Source: Jannaschia sp. Os4 (lineage in GTDB: Bacteria > Pseudomonadota > Alphaproteobacteria > Rhodobacterales > Rhodobacteraceae). Taken from it: a DNA stretch of 64,000 nucleotides. A program made the translations under genes and the position numbers. The stretch's first letter is position 1. Every line of letters begins with the position of its first letter. The notes beneath the pieces are model-generated. The model saw only the letters and a list, made by a program, of their open reading frames with translations. It did not search any database and had not been told where the DNA came from. The stretch spans positions 205,001-269,000 of the forward strand of contig NZ_JAFCAR010000003.1 in NCBI RefSeq assembly GCF_016820245.1, given 5' to 3'. This document shows, in pieces, positions 48,586 through 57,440 of this stretch.

Positions 48586-49502
48586 GGGGCCTGCTCCTCC
48601 GGGGCGCGCGTCCTGATCTCCTCGACGATGTCGAGATACTCGGCCTGCTTCTCGAGGAGGAGGCGCGACGGCGCCCACGCCATCGGGGTCCGCCCCTCCT
48701 CCAGCGCCGCGACGAGGTCGGGGTCGAGCGACGCGCGGACCGCGCGCGCCGCCGCGTCGTCGCCCAGCCGGTCGAGCGCCGCGCGCACCATCGGCGCGTA
48801 GCGGTCGAAGGACCAGTCGTGGCGCCGCGCCTCCTCGCTGTGGTGGGTGACGACGCCGGAGGTGAAAAGGGCGAAGAGGCCGGGCGTCTTGAGGTTGCGG
48901 AGCCAGCCCTCGGCGCGGGGCAGGACCCAGATCGGGAGGTCCGCCGCCCGCGCGGCCAGCGAGAGGCGGAGGTCGACCATGATGTTCTCGAAGAACGCCT
49001 CGGCGTCGAGCGGCAGGGTCGACTGGTGGAAGGCGAAGGTGCCCGAGCCGGCGAGGTTGGCGACGTGCGCGTGGCGCAGCGGGCGGGTGCTCATCCAGAT
49101 GACGTTGCGCTCGTAGTACCAGTCGGTGTGCGCGGGCAGGACCGAGGCGTGGGTCGTGACGCAGCAGCGCTGGTCGAAGGCGTCGAGCACCGCGCCGGTG
49201 CGCGCGACGTAGGCGGGCGGGAAGAGGAAGTCGTCGTCCAGCACGAAGACTTGGCAGTCGGTCATCAGGCGCAGGGGCCAGATCTTGCCGTTGGCCGAGA
49301 GGTCGCCCCCGGCCGCGCGCCCGTCGACCACGACCACGTCGCCGAGGTCCGAGAGGTCGGGCAGCCCGTCCGTCGTCTCGTTGACGTAGAGGTAGAGGCG
49401 GTCCAGCTGCGGCGCGATGGAGGCCACCACCTCGCGGATGATGCCGAAGCGGGCGGGGAAGGTGGCCATGGTGCCCACCCGCAGGCCGGTCGAGGGGGTC
49501 AT
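48582..49502 (-). CDS. GT-A-like glycosyltransferase
   Basis: 306 aa, no membrane segment. 'GTMATFPARFGIIREVVASI' near 10, then 'LDRLYLYVNETTDGLPDL', and a D-D-D metal motif in 'VFVLDDDFLFPPAYV' near 105 fit a GT-A fold glycosyltransferase. 'GTFAFHQSTLPLDAEAFF' near 172 and 'HHSEEARRHDWSFDRY' near 242 are conserved-looking. The sugar is unknown. Overlaps its neighbours on both sides by 4 nt. Confidence 0.65.
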   Translation of the reverse strand: MTPSTGLRVGTMATFPARFGIIREVVASIAPQLDRLYLYVNETTDGLPDLSDLGDVVVVDGRAAGGDLSANGKIWPLRLMTDCQVFVLDDDFLFPPAYVARTGAVLDAFDQRCCVTTHASVLPAHTDWYYERNVIWMSTRPLRHAHVANLAGSGTFAFHQSTLPLDAEAFFENIMVDLRLSLAARAADLPIWVLPRAEGWLRNLKTPGLFALFTSGVVTHHSEEARRHDWSFDRYAPMVRAALDRLGDDAAARAVRASLDPDLVAALEEGRTPMAWAPSRLLLEKQAEYLDIVEEIRTRAPEEQAP

Positions 49503-51520
49503 CGCGGCGCCCTCCGGCGGGCGGCGGCGGCGTCGGCGCGCCAGACGCGCCCGCCGCCCGCGCGTGTGCGGGCGAGGCGGTCGGCGAGGATGGCGTCGAA
49601 GGTGGCGCCCGCGAAGCGCGGCGGGTCGGCGGGGTCGATCAGGCCGCCGCAGCCGGCGACGGCGCCGGGATCGGCCTCCCGCGCGAGGGCGAGGCGGGCG
49701 CCGGGGGCGTCGCCGGACCATGGGGCGCCCGCGTCGCCGCGCAGGATCAGGTCCGCCCCGTGGACGTGCAGGGCCGCGCGCCCCACGTCGAAGTGGTCGG
49801 GCCGGGCGTCGTCGGCGCAGAGGATCTGCCACGGGCCGGGCCGGGCGGCGGCGGCGAGGGCGGTGAGCGTCGCGCCGGGGTCGTCGGTCGGGTGGGCGAC
49901 GACGCCGCCGGGGCGCGGCCCCCGCGGCGGGGCCGCGGCGGGGTGGAGCAGGTGGACCGTCCCCTCGCGCGCGGCGAGCGCGGCGAGGGGGGCGGGGTCG
50001 GCGCCGGGGCCGGCGAGGACCGCCGCGAGGCCAGGCCCGAGGGCCGTCGCGTCCCGGTCCCCCAAGGCCGCGCGGAGCGGGGCGGTCGCCGCGGCATGGC
50101 GCAGGACGAGGTCGGCCCATGGGCCGATCCAGCGCGCCTCGTGCCGGAGCGGGTCGGCGACGAGGGCTTGGAGGTAGCGCAGGTCGGCGGAGTGCACGGC
50201 CACGTCCACGCCCGCGAGGACGGGGCAGGCCGTGGCGGGGCGGCGCCCCACGAGGACGGGGAGCGCGCCGTGGAGGATCGCGTCGTAGCAGGCCCCGGCG
50301 ATCGCGGCGCCCCCGGTCCCCGCCGGGGTGTCGATCAGGGCGAGCCGCGCGGTCCGCCGGGCTTCGGCGCGTTGACCGGGGGCGAGCGGGCCGCTGCGGT
50401 GGAAGGGCAGGCGCGTCTCCGCGCGGTCGGGAAGCGCCTCCGGTGGCATGTCGGCGTCGGGGACCATGAGCACGGCGTGGCGGCCCCGCACGGCCGTCAG
50501 CTGGACGAAGCCCGCGCTCGGCGGGCGGCCGGCGGGCGCCTCGGCGAGCGTCCGGGGCTCGTCGCCGGGACGGAGCGGGGCGGGCGCGGCGGCGACGGGG
50601 TCGAGGGGGAGGAGGGCCGGATCGCAGGGGGCCGGGTCGTGGCCCCGCAGAGGGGTCGCGCCGTCCGGGACGGGCGCCGTGCCGTCGGGATCCCACGCGA
50701 GGACGCGCAGCCCGCGCCGGGTCGCATGGGCGGCCACCTCCGCGGGGTCGGGGCGCGCGTCGGGCGTCGCGGGCAGCAGGCAGACCGCGTCCAGCCCCGG
50801 CATCGCGAGCTGCGCCCGCCACGTGCCGGGGCGGAGGCGGACCGTGGAGGCGCGGCCGGCGAGGAGCGGCGGGATGGGCGCGTCGCCGACGAGGCCGACC
50901 AGTCCTTCCGCATCGGCCGGACCGGGCGGGGGGGCGGCCGCGTCCCCGTCGGCCACGATGGCGCGGAGGGTCCGGATCCAGTTGTCCACGGTCGACCCGT
51001 CGCGCCCGAGGCGCCTGGCTGCCCCGACCGCCGCGGCGAGGTCGTCGGGCGGCGCGTCCCCTTGGTCGGCGGCGACGCCGCTCCAGAAGGCCGCGACGCG
51101 CCGGGCGGCCGCAGCGACGCGGGGGGCGTCGAAGCGCCAGTTGACCCGCAGCGCCTCTGCCGTGGCGCGGCGTGCCGCGCAGCCGGGCGGCATGTCCAGC
51201 AAGATGCGCGCGGCCCCGGGCGGCGGCATCAGCAGCAGCATCGGCGGCGGGCACCGGTCGAGGAGGTCGACACCGTCCGCCGCGCCGGGGATGCATACGG
51301 TGCGGTAGGTTCCCGCCACGTCGAGCGGGACGCCCGCCGCCGCGCCGACGGCCCCGGCGGGCGGCATCGCGCGGCCCGCTTCGTCCTCGATCCGCCAAGC
51401 CAGGGCGGGGAAGGTCACGCGGCCGGACGCGGGATCGGCGAGCAGCACCTGCACGAGGTGGAACCCGTCGCGGCGCAGGTCGAGCGCGATCCGCGTGGGG
51501 GTCGGGGCGGTCGCGTCCAT
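49499..51520 (-). CDS. Large protein of unknown function in glycan operon
   Basis: 673 aa with no domain I can name. Start at ATG 51520 giving 'MDATAPTPTRIALDLRRDG'. An N-terminal beta-rich part (to ~110) resembles a carbohydrate-binding layout, and the rest is Ala/Pro/Arg-rich with alternating strands and helices. Segments such as 'ACYDAILHGALPVLVGRRP' near 410 recall the donor-binding end of GT-B or exostosin-type glycosyltransferases, where a Gly/Pro loop follows an 'A-i-x-x-G-x-x-P-V' motif; this is only a hint. Placed between an SQD1-like epimerase and a glycosyltransferase. Confidence 0.6.
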   Translation of the reverse strand: MDATAPTPTRIALDLRRDGFHLVQVLLADPASGRVTFPALAWRIEDEAGRAMPPAGAVGAAAGVPLDVAGTYRTVCIPGAADGVDLLDRCPPPMLLLMPPPGAARILLDMPPGCAARRATAEALRVNWRFDAPRVAAAARRVAAFWSGVAADQGDAPPDDLAAAVGAARRLGRDGSTVDNWIRTLRAIVADGDAAAPPPGPADAEGLVGLVGDAPIPPLLAGRASTVRLRPGTWRAQLAMPGLDAVCLLPATPDARPDPAEVAAHATRRGLRVLAWDPDGTAPVPDGATPLRGHDPAPCDPALLPLDPVAAAPAPLRPGDEPRTLAEAPAGRPPSAGFVQLTAVRGRHAVLMVPDADMPPEALPDRAETRLPFHRSGPLAPGQRAEARRTARLALIDTPAGTGGAAIAGACYDAILHGALPVLVGRRPATACPVLAGVDVAVHSADLRYLQALVADPLRHEARWIGPWADLVLRHAAATAPLRAALGDRDATALGPGLAAVLAGPGADPAPLAALAAREGTVHLLHPAAAPPRGPRPGGVVAHPTDDPGATLTALAAAARPGPWQILCADDARPDHFDVGRAALHVHGADLILRGDAGAPWSGDAPGARLALAREADPGAVAGCGGLIDPADPPRFAGATFDAILADRLARTRAGGGRVWRADAAAARRRAPR

Positions 51521-51558
51521 CTCGTCCGTGTCCCCCCCTCGCTCCGTCGCGGGGCGCG

Positions 51559-52713
51559 TCAGCCCTTCTTCCACGTCACGCCGCGGAAGATCCGGTCGGC
51601 GTGGATGGAGTCCTTGTGGCGCATCACGAAGCGCATGATCGAATCGATCACCTCGTCGGTCAGCAGGTTCGGCTCCAGCCCGAGGTCGAGCAGGCCGGTA
51701 TGCACCGGGTTGTAGTAGTGCTCCTCGCGCTCCTTGCGGGGGTTCTCGATCGACTTCACCTCGACCGAGAGGCCCAGCCGCTCGCCGGAGGCGCGCACGA
51801 TCTCCGCCAGCTGGTTGACCGAGAAGGTCTCGGTGAACTGGTTGAAGATGCGCAGCTCGCCCTCGTCCGCCGGGGTCTCGAGGGCGAGGCGGACGCATTG
51901 CAGCGTGTCGCGGATGTTGAGGTAGCCGCGCGTCTGGCCGCCCTTGCCGTAGACGGTGAGCGGGTAGCCCGCGACGGCCTGCACGACGAAGCGGTTGAGG
52001 ACGGTGCCGAACAGCTCGTCGTAGTTGAGGAAGGGCTGGAGCGCCTCGTGGCCCGCGTTCTCGTCGGTCTCGACGCCGTAGACCGGCCCCTGCATCAGGT
52101 CGGTCACGCGCAGGCCCCACGTGCGCACGTAGAACCACAGCAGATCCGTATCGAGCACCTTGGTGGTGTGGTAGAGGCTGGAGGCGGCGCGCGGGAACAG
52201 GACGCGGTCCTTGCGGCCCTTGTGCTCGATGTCGAGCCAGCCCTCCTCGATGTCGATGTTGGGCGTGCCGTACTCGCCCATCGTGCCGAGCTTCACCATG
52301 TGGGCGTCGGGCGCGTGGGCGGCCATCGCCTGGATGACGTTGAAGGTCACGCCGAGGTTGTTGCGCAGCGTCAGGTCCGCGGCGGCGCGGTCCTTCATGG
52401 AGTAGGGCGCGGAGGGCTGCTCGGCGTAGTGGACGATGCCCTCGGGGCGGAACTCCTCGAAGATCGACGAAATGGTGGTCCAGTCGTCGAGGTCGCCCAC
52501 GCGGACGGCGATCTCGCGGCCCGAGACCTCCTGCCAGAGCTTGGCGCGCTGGTGCAGGTTCGGGGGGTCGATCAGCGCCTCGCTGTCCTCCTCGCGGGCG
52601 AGGCGGCGGCGGAGGTAGTTGTCGACGGCCATGACCTCGTGGCCTTGGGCCGACAGGTGCATCGCGGTGGGCCAGCCGAGGTAGCCGTCGCCGCCGAGGA
52701 TCAGGACGCGCAT
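51559..52713 (-). CDS. SQD1-like NAD-dependent epimerase (second copy)
   Basis: 384 aa, homologue of the gene at 3139 and closer to plant/cyanobacterial SQD1 in key blocks. 'LILGGDGYLGWPTAMHLSAQ' (4-23), 'YAEQPSAPYSM' near 97, catalytic Thr in 'LGTMGEYGTPNIDIEEGW' near 145, Tyr and Lys in 'SLYHTTK' near 185, and 'TVYGKGGQTRGYLNIRDT' near 261. It may make UDP-sulfoquinovose or another modified hexose for a glycan, as archaeal Agl3 does for protein glycosylation. Start overlaps the upstream stop by one base (TGATG). Confidence 0.8.
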   Translation of the reverse strand: MRVLILGGDGYLGWPTAMHLSAQGHEVMAVDNYLRRRLAREEDSEALIDPPNLHQRAKLWQEVSGREIAVRVGDLDDWTTISSIFEEFRPEGIVHYAEQPSAPYSMKDRAAADLTLRNNLGVTFNVIQAMAAHAPDAHMVKLGTMGEYGTPNIDIEEGWLDIEHKGRKDRVLFPRAASSLYHTTKVLDTDLLWFYVRTWGLRVTDLMQGPVYGVETDENAGHEALQPFLNYDELFGTVLNRFVVQAVAGYPLTVYGKGGQTRGYLNIRDTLQCVRLALETPADEGELRIFNQFTETFSVNQLAEIVRASGERLGLSVEVKSIENPRKEREEHYYNPVHTGLLDLGLEPNLLTDEVIDSIMRFVMRHKDSIHADRIFRGVTWKKG

Positions 52714-53813
52714 CAGACGGCCTCCTTCCGGGGAGCTTGGGATTCGAGGAGGCGCGCGCGCGTCTCCGCGTCGAGCACGTCCTCCTCGAGGAGGAAGTCC
52801 GCGATCTCGCGGTCGGTCATCCGCTCGACGTGCTCGGAGTGGTAGGTCATCGACGTGTCCCGCAGGTCCAGCGTCGGGTAGAGGCGGCGGGCCTCGGCGT
52901 GGGTGATGCGCTCGAAGGGCGGCTTGACCACGAGGTACTCGGTCCCCTCGAAGATGCGCGCCGACTCCTCGTCGGTGGACAGCTCCTCCCACAGCTTCTC
53001 GCCGGGGCGGGCGCCGATGACGCGGGTCTCGATGGATGCCGGGTCGTGGCCGTGCAGCGGGGCCAGCATGTCGATCATCACGCGGGCGAGATCGACGACG
53101 TTGAGCGCGGGCATCTTGGTGATGAAGACCTCGCCGCCTTGGGCGTGGCGGATGCTCTCGATGACCAGCTCGGCGGCGCGCGACTGGGTCATCACGAAGC
53201 GGGTCATGCGCTCGTCGGTCAGGGTCACGGGGCCGCCGCGCGCGATCTGCTCGGCGAAGAGGGGGATCACGGAGCCGCGGGTGCCGGCCACGTTGCCGAA
53301 GCGGGTGGAGGCGAAGATCGGGCGCTCGCCGTCGCGCCCGCCCATCGAGTCGGCGGCGGTGAACAGGCGCTCGCCCATCAGCTTGGAGGTGCCCATCACG
53401 TTGGTCGGGTTCACCGCCTTGTCGGTCGAGGTGAACAGGACCCGGCGGACGCCCGACCGGACGGCGGCGCGGATCACGGTCTCGGTGCCGCGGATGTTGA
53501 CGTTGACGGCGCTGAAGGGGCTGCGCTCGCAGATCGGCACGTGCTTGAGCGCGGCCATGTGGAAGACGTAGCGGATGTTGGAGAAGCAGCGGGTCAGCTC
53601 GCTCTCGTCGGCGACGTCGCAGCAGTAGAACTCGATCCCGGAGACGTCGCGGTACTCCTGCTCCATGTCGAAGAGCAGCGCCTCGTTGTTGTCGATGACC
53701 CGGAGGAGGCCCACACCGTCGTCGATCAGCTTGCGCACGACGGTGCGGCCGACCGAACCGGCGCCGCCTGTGATCGCGATGGCCGCGCCCTTGAAGTCCT
53801 CGCTCAACGCCAT
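52713..53813 (-). CDS. FlaA1/CapD-type UDP-sugar epimerase/dehydratase
   Basis: 366 aa, polysaccharide-biosynthesis SDR. 'AIAITGGAGSVGRTVVRKLI' (11-30) binds NADP, 'AALKHVPICERSPF' near 88 and 'TSTDKAVNPTNVMGTSKLMG' near 128 carry the Thr-Asp-Lys catalytic set of PseB/FlaA1-type 4,6-dehydratases (no N-terminal membrane domain, so the short form). 'RFGNVAGTRGSVIPLF' near 170 is typical. First gene of the five-gene minus-strand glycan operon; likely makes an amino-sugar donor. Confidence 0.88.
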   Translation of the reverse strand: MALSEDFKGAAIAITGGAGSVGRTVVRKLIDDGVGLLRVIDNNEALLFDMEQEYRDVSGIEFYCCDVADESELTRCFSNIRYVFHMAALKHVPICERSPFSAVNVNIRGTETVIRAAVRSGVRRVLFTSTDKAVNPTNVMGTSKLMGERLFTAADSMGGRDGERPIFASTRFGNVAGTRGSVIPLFAEQIARGGPVTLTDERMTRFVMTQSRAAELVIESIRHAQGGEVFITKMPALNVVDLARVMIDMLAPLHGHDPASIETRVIGARPGEKLWEELSTDEESARIFEGTEYLVVKPPFERITHAEARRLYPTLDLRDTSMTYHSEHVERMTDREIADFLLEEDVLDAETRARLLESQAPRKEAV

Positions 53814-53890
53814 GACGGCCCCCCGATTTCGTCGTTCCACGACGGGCGAGTAGGCACCCCGCGGGGCGAAGGCAACGGGGGGGGGCGCGC

Positions 53891-55294
53891 TCAGACGCCC
53901 AACAGGCGGGGGAGCCACATCACGATGCCCGGGAACGCCACGAGGCAGGCGATGGTGGCCGCATCCGCGAGGAAGAACGGCGTCACGCCGCGGAACACGT
54001 CCTGCACGCTGAGATCCTCGCGCACGCCCGCGACGACGAAGCAGTTCAGGCCGATGGGGGGCGTGATCAGGCAGAACTCCGCCATCTTCACCACGAGGAT
54101 GCCGAACCAGATGCCGACCTCGGTGGAGGACAGGCCGAACGGGCTGTCGACCGCCGCGACGCCCGGCCCGCCGTTGAGCGCGATCACCGCCGGATAGACG
54201 ATGGGCAGCGTCAGCAGGAGCATCCCGATCGCGTCCATGAACATGCCGAGGACCGCATAGGCCAGCAGGATGAGGACGAGGGTGAGCATCGGCGACTGCT
54301 CCAGCCCGCCGATCCACCCCGCGAAGGCGTTGGGCAGGTCGGCGAAGCCGAGGAAGCGGACGTAGATCAGCACGCCCCAGATGATCGTGAAGATCATCGC
54401 GGTGAGCTTGGCGGTCTCGAGGAGGGCGGACTTCAGCTCCGCCCAGCGGGTGCCCTTCCACAGCGCGATGGCGAGGATCAGGGCGGCGGACAGGGCGCCG
54501 CCCTCGGTGGGCGTGCCGAACGCCTCGCCGAACGGGTTGTAGACGAAGAGGATGATCAGGAGGATCACCGCGACGATCGGGAGCGCGCCGGGCAGGGCGG
54601 CGAAGCGCTCGCGCCACGAGAAGCCGCCCACGGGGGGCCCGAGCTTCTTCCACACCAGCGCGAGGCCGACGACGAGGCCGCCGTAGATCAGCGCAGAGAC
54701 CGCCCCGGGCAGGAAGCCCGCCAGCAGCAGCGCGCCCACGTCCTGCTCGACGATGATGGCGTAGATCACGAGGATCGCGCTGGGCGGGATGAGGCTGGCC
54801 AGCGTGCCGGCGGCGGCCACGACGCCCGCCGCGAAGCGCTTGTCGTAGCCGATGGCGAGCATCTCGGGGATGGCGATGCGGGCGAAGACGGCGGAGGTGG
54901 CGACGGAGGCGCCCGAGACGGCGGCGAAGCCCGCCGTGGCGAAGACCGAGGCCACCCCGAGGCCGCCCGGCAGCCAGCCGACCCAGCGCTTGGCGGCCTC
55001 GAACAGCGCGCGGGTCAGGCCCGCCTGATAGGCGAGGTAGCCGATCAGGATGAAGATCGGGATCAGGGACAGGGCTTGGGACGCGGTCTTGGCGTGGGGC
55101 ACTTGGCCGGCGGTCTTGACCGCCACGCCGAGCGCCCAGCCCAGCTCGCCCCAAGCGTAGTCCTTCTTCTCCCAGAAGATCCAGATCAGCCCCGCGAGCC
55201 CGGCCGTGGCGGCGGCGAAGCCCACGCGCATGCCCAGCAGCACGAGCGCGAGGAGGCCGCCGGTGACCCACAGGCCGATGTCCAGCTCGGTCAT
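53891..55294 (-). CDS. dctM: TRAP transporter large permease
   Basis: 467 aa, twelve or more hydrophobic helices. DctM family signs: 'IPIFILIGYLAYQAGL' near 75, 'GVASVFATAGFAAVSGASVA' near 110, 'AAGTLASLIPPSAILVIYAI' near 155 and 'PPIGLNCFVVAGV' near 415. Forms the membrane channel with DctQ and takes ligand from DctP, driven by the sodium gradient. Its ATG overlaps the dctQ stop (ATGA). Confidence 0.93.
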   Translation of the reverse strand: MTELDIGLWVTGGLLALVLLGMRVGFAAATAGLAGLIWIFWEKKDYAWGELGWALGVAVKTAGQVPHAKTASQALSLIPIFILIGYLAYQAGLTRALFEAAKRWVGWLPGGLGVASVFATAGFAAVSGASVATSAVFARIAIPEMLAIGYDKRFAAGVVAAAGTLASLIPPSAILVIYAIIVEQDVGALLLAGFLPGAVSALIYGGLVVGLALVWKKLGPPVGGFSWRERFAALPGALPIVAVILLIILFVYNPFGEAFGTPTEGGALSAALILAIALWKGTRWAELKSALLETAKLTAMIFTIIWGVLIYVRFLGFADLPNAFAGWIGGLEQSPMLTLVLILLAYAVLGMFMDAIGMLLLTLPIVYPAVIALNGGPGVAAVDSPFGLSSTEVGIWFGILVVKMAEFCLITPPIGLNCFVVAGVREDLSVQDVFRGVTPFFLADAATIACLVAFPGIVMWLPRLLGV

Positions 55295-55926
55295 CGCGCG
55301 TCCTCCCGACCGGCGAGGACGGCGGCCTCGGCGGCGGCCTGCTCCTCCGCGGTCTCCATCAGGGGGACGGCGGGGGGCGTCTCGCCCGTCCGGAACCCGC
55401 GCCCGTAGCCGACCAGCTGGATCACGAGGCGGATGGCGAGGACCGCGAGGGCCACGGGGACGACCAGCTTGGCGGGCCAGATCGGCAGGCCGATGTCGAT
55501 GGAGCTGTCGCGCGACCACAGCGGCTGGGACAGGTCGAAGGAGCGTCCGAAGTGGCTCCACGACCCCCAGATGAGGGCGAGGACCACGAGCAGCACGACG
55601 AAGGTGGTGATCCACTCCACCGCCCAGAGCCCGCGGCCCCGGAACTGGCCCACGACGAGGTCCATGCGGATGTGGCCCCCGAGGCGCATCGTGTAGGCGA
55701 CGCCGAGCAGCGCGATGGCGGGCATGATCGCCTCGATCCAGTCGACGTAGCCGGGCAGGGGCGCCCCGAGGAAGTTGCGCCCGCCGACCGACACGACCGC
55801 AAGGCCCATCAGCGAGAGGATCAGGAGGCCCGCGATCAGCGCGAGCGCCGCCTCAAGCCGATGCAGCGCGCGGTCCGCCCGGCTGAGCCGGGTGTCGTCC
55901 GCGCGGACGTTGGACGCGCCCGCCAT
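55291..55926 (-). CDS. dctQ: TRAP transporter small permease
   Basis: 211 aa with four predicted helices: near 25-47, 65-80, 95-120 and 150-175. 'GLAVVSVGGRNFLGAPLPGYV' region near 43 and 'GGHIRMDLVVGQFRGRG' near 82 are DctQ signatures. A longer than usual polar C-terminal tail (about 175-211) follows. Second gene of dctP-dctQ-dctM. Confidence 0.9.
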   Translation of the reverse strand: MAGASNVRADDTRLSRADRALHRLEAALALIAGLLILSLMGLAVVSVGGRNFLGAPLPGYVDWIEAIMPAIALLGVAYTMRLGGHIRMDLVVGQFRGRGLWAVEWITTFVVLLVVLALIWGSWSHFGRSFDLSQPLWSRDSSIDIGLPIWPAKLVVPVALAVLAIRLVIQLVGYGRGFRTGETPPAVPLMETAEEQAAAEAAVLAGREDAR

Positions 55927-55983
55927 GTCCCTCTCCCCTCCCCGGAGGATGGGACGGCCCCGGAGGGCCGCCCCGTCAAGCGG

Positions 55984-56991
55984 TCACTGCTCGGCGGCCA
56001 TGGTCTGCACCATGTCCAGCAGTTCCTGCGCCGGCAGCCCGCGCGCGGCGTTCTCCTCGACCCACGCGGCGGCGGCCGGCGCGGCCACGCGCTCCTTCAG
56101 GTCGGCCAGCGCGGCGTCGTCGAAGGTCACCTGCTCGACCCCCAGCTCCTCCATGCGGGGCCCCCACGCGGCCATCGTCTCGTCGGCGTAGTAGGCGAGG
56201 TAGTGGTCCATCGCCTCGTCCACGGAGCCGAGCAGCGCCTCGCGGTGCGCGTCGGACAGGCCCTCCAGCGCGTCGGCGTTTACCACAACGGGGCAGTTCA
56301 CGGTGCCGGGGTCGAGGTTGGTGGTCCACCAGTCGGCGGCCTCGACGGTGCCGAAGGACATGTGCGCGTGAGGCGCGAAGGCCACCGCCTGCACGACGCC
56401 CGAGTCCATCGCCTGGCGCACCTCGGTCGCGGTCATCGAGGTGGGCGTGGCGCCCAGCTCGGCCATCGCGGCGCCGATGCCGCCCGTGGCGCGCACCGAC
56501 AGGCCCGACAGGCCGGCGAGGTCGGCGGGCACGTCGCCCTTGCCCACGAGGTTGTACTGCGGCAGCGGCGACGGCATCAGCGGCACCGCGTTCCAGCGGC
56601 CCAGATCCTCCTGCACGGCGGGATGGTCGTAGAGGGCGCGGGAGATGCGCGCCTCCTCCTCCAGCGTCTCGACGCCGAGGAAGGGCAGCTCCAGCACCGT
56701 GATCGAGGGGTTCTTGTCCGGGTGGTAGCCCGCGCAGAACTGCGCCATCTCGAAGGCGCCGATCTCGATCCCGTCGAGGTTCTCGCGGTTCGACGACAGC
56801 CCGCCGTAGGAGATGTTGAGCGTGAACTCGCCGCCCGTCTTCTCGGAGACGAGCTCGGCCAGCTTCTCGACGTGCTCGGTGAAGGCGCGGCGCTTGCCCC
56901 AAAGGCTGACGTCCCACTCCTCGGCGAAGGCGGGCAGGGCGGGGAGCGCGATGGCCCCCGCGACGGCGGCGGCGATGATCTTGGTGGTCAT
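55984..56991 (-). CDS. dctP: TRAP transporter substrate-binding protein
   Basis: 335 aa. Signal peptide 'MTTKIIAAAVAGAIALPALP' ending at Ala-Phe-Ala near 23. Periplasmic binding protein with the conserved ligand Arg in 'GLSVRATGGIGAAMAELGA' near 165. The usual 'D-G-x-E-x-P' loop is replaced by 'VVQAVAFAPHAHMSFG' near 202, so the ligand may differ from a simple C4-dicarboxylate. First gene of the TRAP operon. Confidence 0.88.
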   Translation of the reverse strand: MTTKIIAAAVAGAIALPALPAFAEEWDVSLWGKRRAFTEHVEKLAELVSEKTGGEFTLNISYGGLSSNRENLDGIEIGAFEMAQFCAGYHPDKNPSITVLELPFLGVETLEEEARISRALYDHPAVQEDLGRWNAVPLMPSPLPQYNLVGKGDVPADLAGLSGLSVRATGGIGAAMAELGATPTSMTATEVRQAMDSGVVQAVAFAPHAHMSFGTVEAADWWTTNLDPGTVNCPVVVNADALEGLSDAHREALLGSVDEAMDHYLAYYADETMAAWGPRMEELGVEQVTFDDAALADLKERVAAPAAAAWVEENAARGLPAQELLDMVQTMAAEQ

Positions 56992-57238
56992 GGTTGTCCT
57001 CCCTGTCGGCCTCGTGCGGGCCGTACGGGGGGACGTTAGGCGGGCCGGGGGAAGGGGTCCAGCGGGCGAGCTGCGCGATTATCGGGCATTCGGGGGCGCC
57101 GGGGGCGACGCGGACGGCGAGGTCCGGCGGGGCCTCGGGGGGGCGTGCGGGGCGCGTGCGCCATGCCGAGACGGTCCGGGGCCGTTCCGGACGATCCTGG
57201 GATCGCGCTCTCGGTCGAAGGATCCGGGGTGGACGTCG

Positions 57239-57258
57239 TCGCATCGCGGGCGATGCGA
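57239..57258 (-). terminator. Hairpin after tRNA-Pro
   Basis: 'tcgcatcg'/'cgatgcga' (57239-57246, 57251-57258) with loop 'cggg', directly after the 3' end of the minus-strand tRNA. No T run, but the position suggests a processing or termination signal. Confidence 0.45.
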
Positions 57259-57260
57259 CT

Positions 57261-57337
57261 TGGTCGGGCAGAGAGGATTCGAACCTCCGACCCCCTGCTC
57301 CCGAAGCAGGTGCGCTACCAGGCTGCGCCACTGCCCG
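57261..57337 (-). tRNA. tRNA-Pro (CGG)
   Basis: 77 nt with encoded CCA. Acceptor stem CGGGCAG/CTGCCCG, anticodon loop TTCGGGA (anticodon CGG) and T-loop TTCGAAT. Stands between the TRAP operon and the outer-membrane gene. Confidence 0.96.
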
Positions 57338-57377
57338 ACCGTGCGGTGCCCCTAGCGGCGGGTGGGGGACGGTGCAA

Positions 57378-57432
57378 GGGGGCGTGGCCCCCCCGAGAGG
57401 AGCGGGGACGCGGCGCGCGGCCGGCGTCCCCG
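57378..57432 (-). terminator. Two hairpins after the beta-barrel gene
   Basis: 'cggggacgc'/'gcgtccccg' (57403-57411, 57424-57432) and 'gggggc'/'gccccc' (57378-57383, 57387-57392). They lie just after the stop at 57441 on the minus strand and before tRNA-Pro. Confidence 0.5.
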
Positions 57433-57440
57433 CCCGGGCG

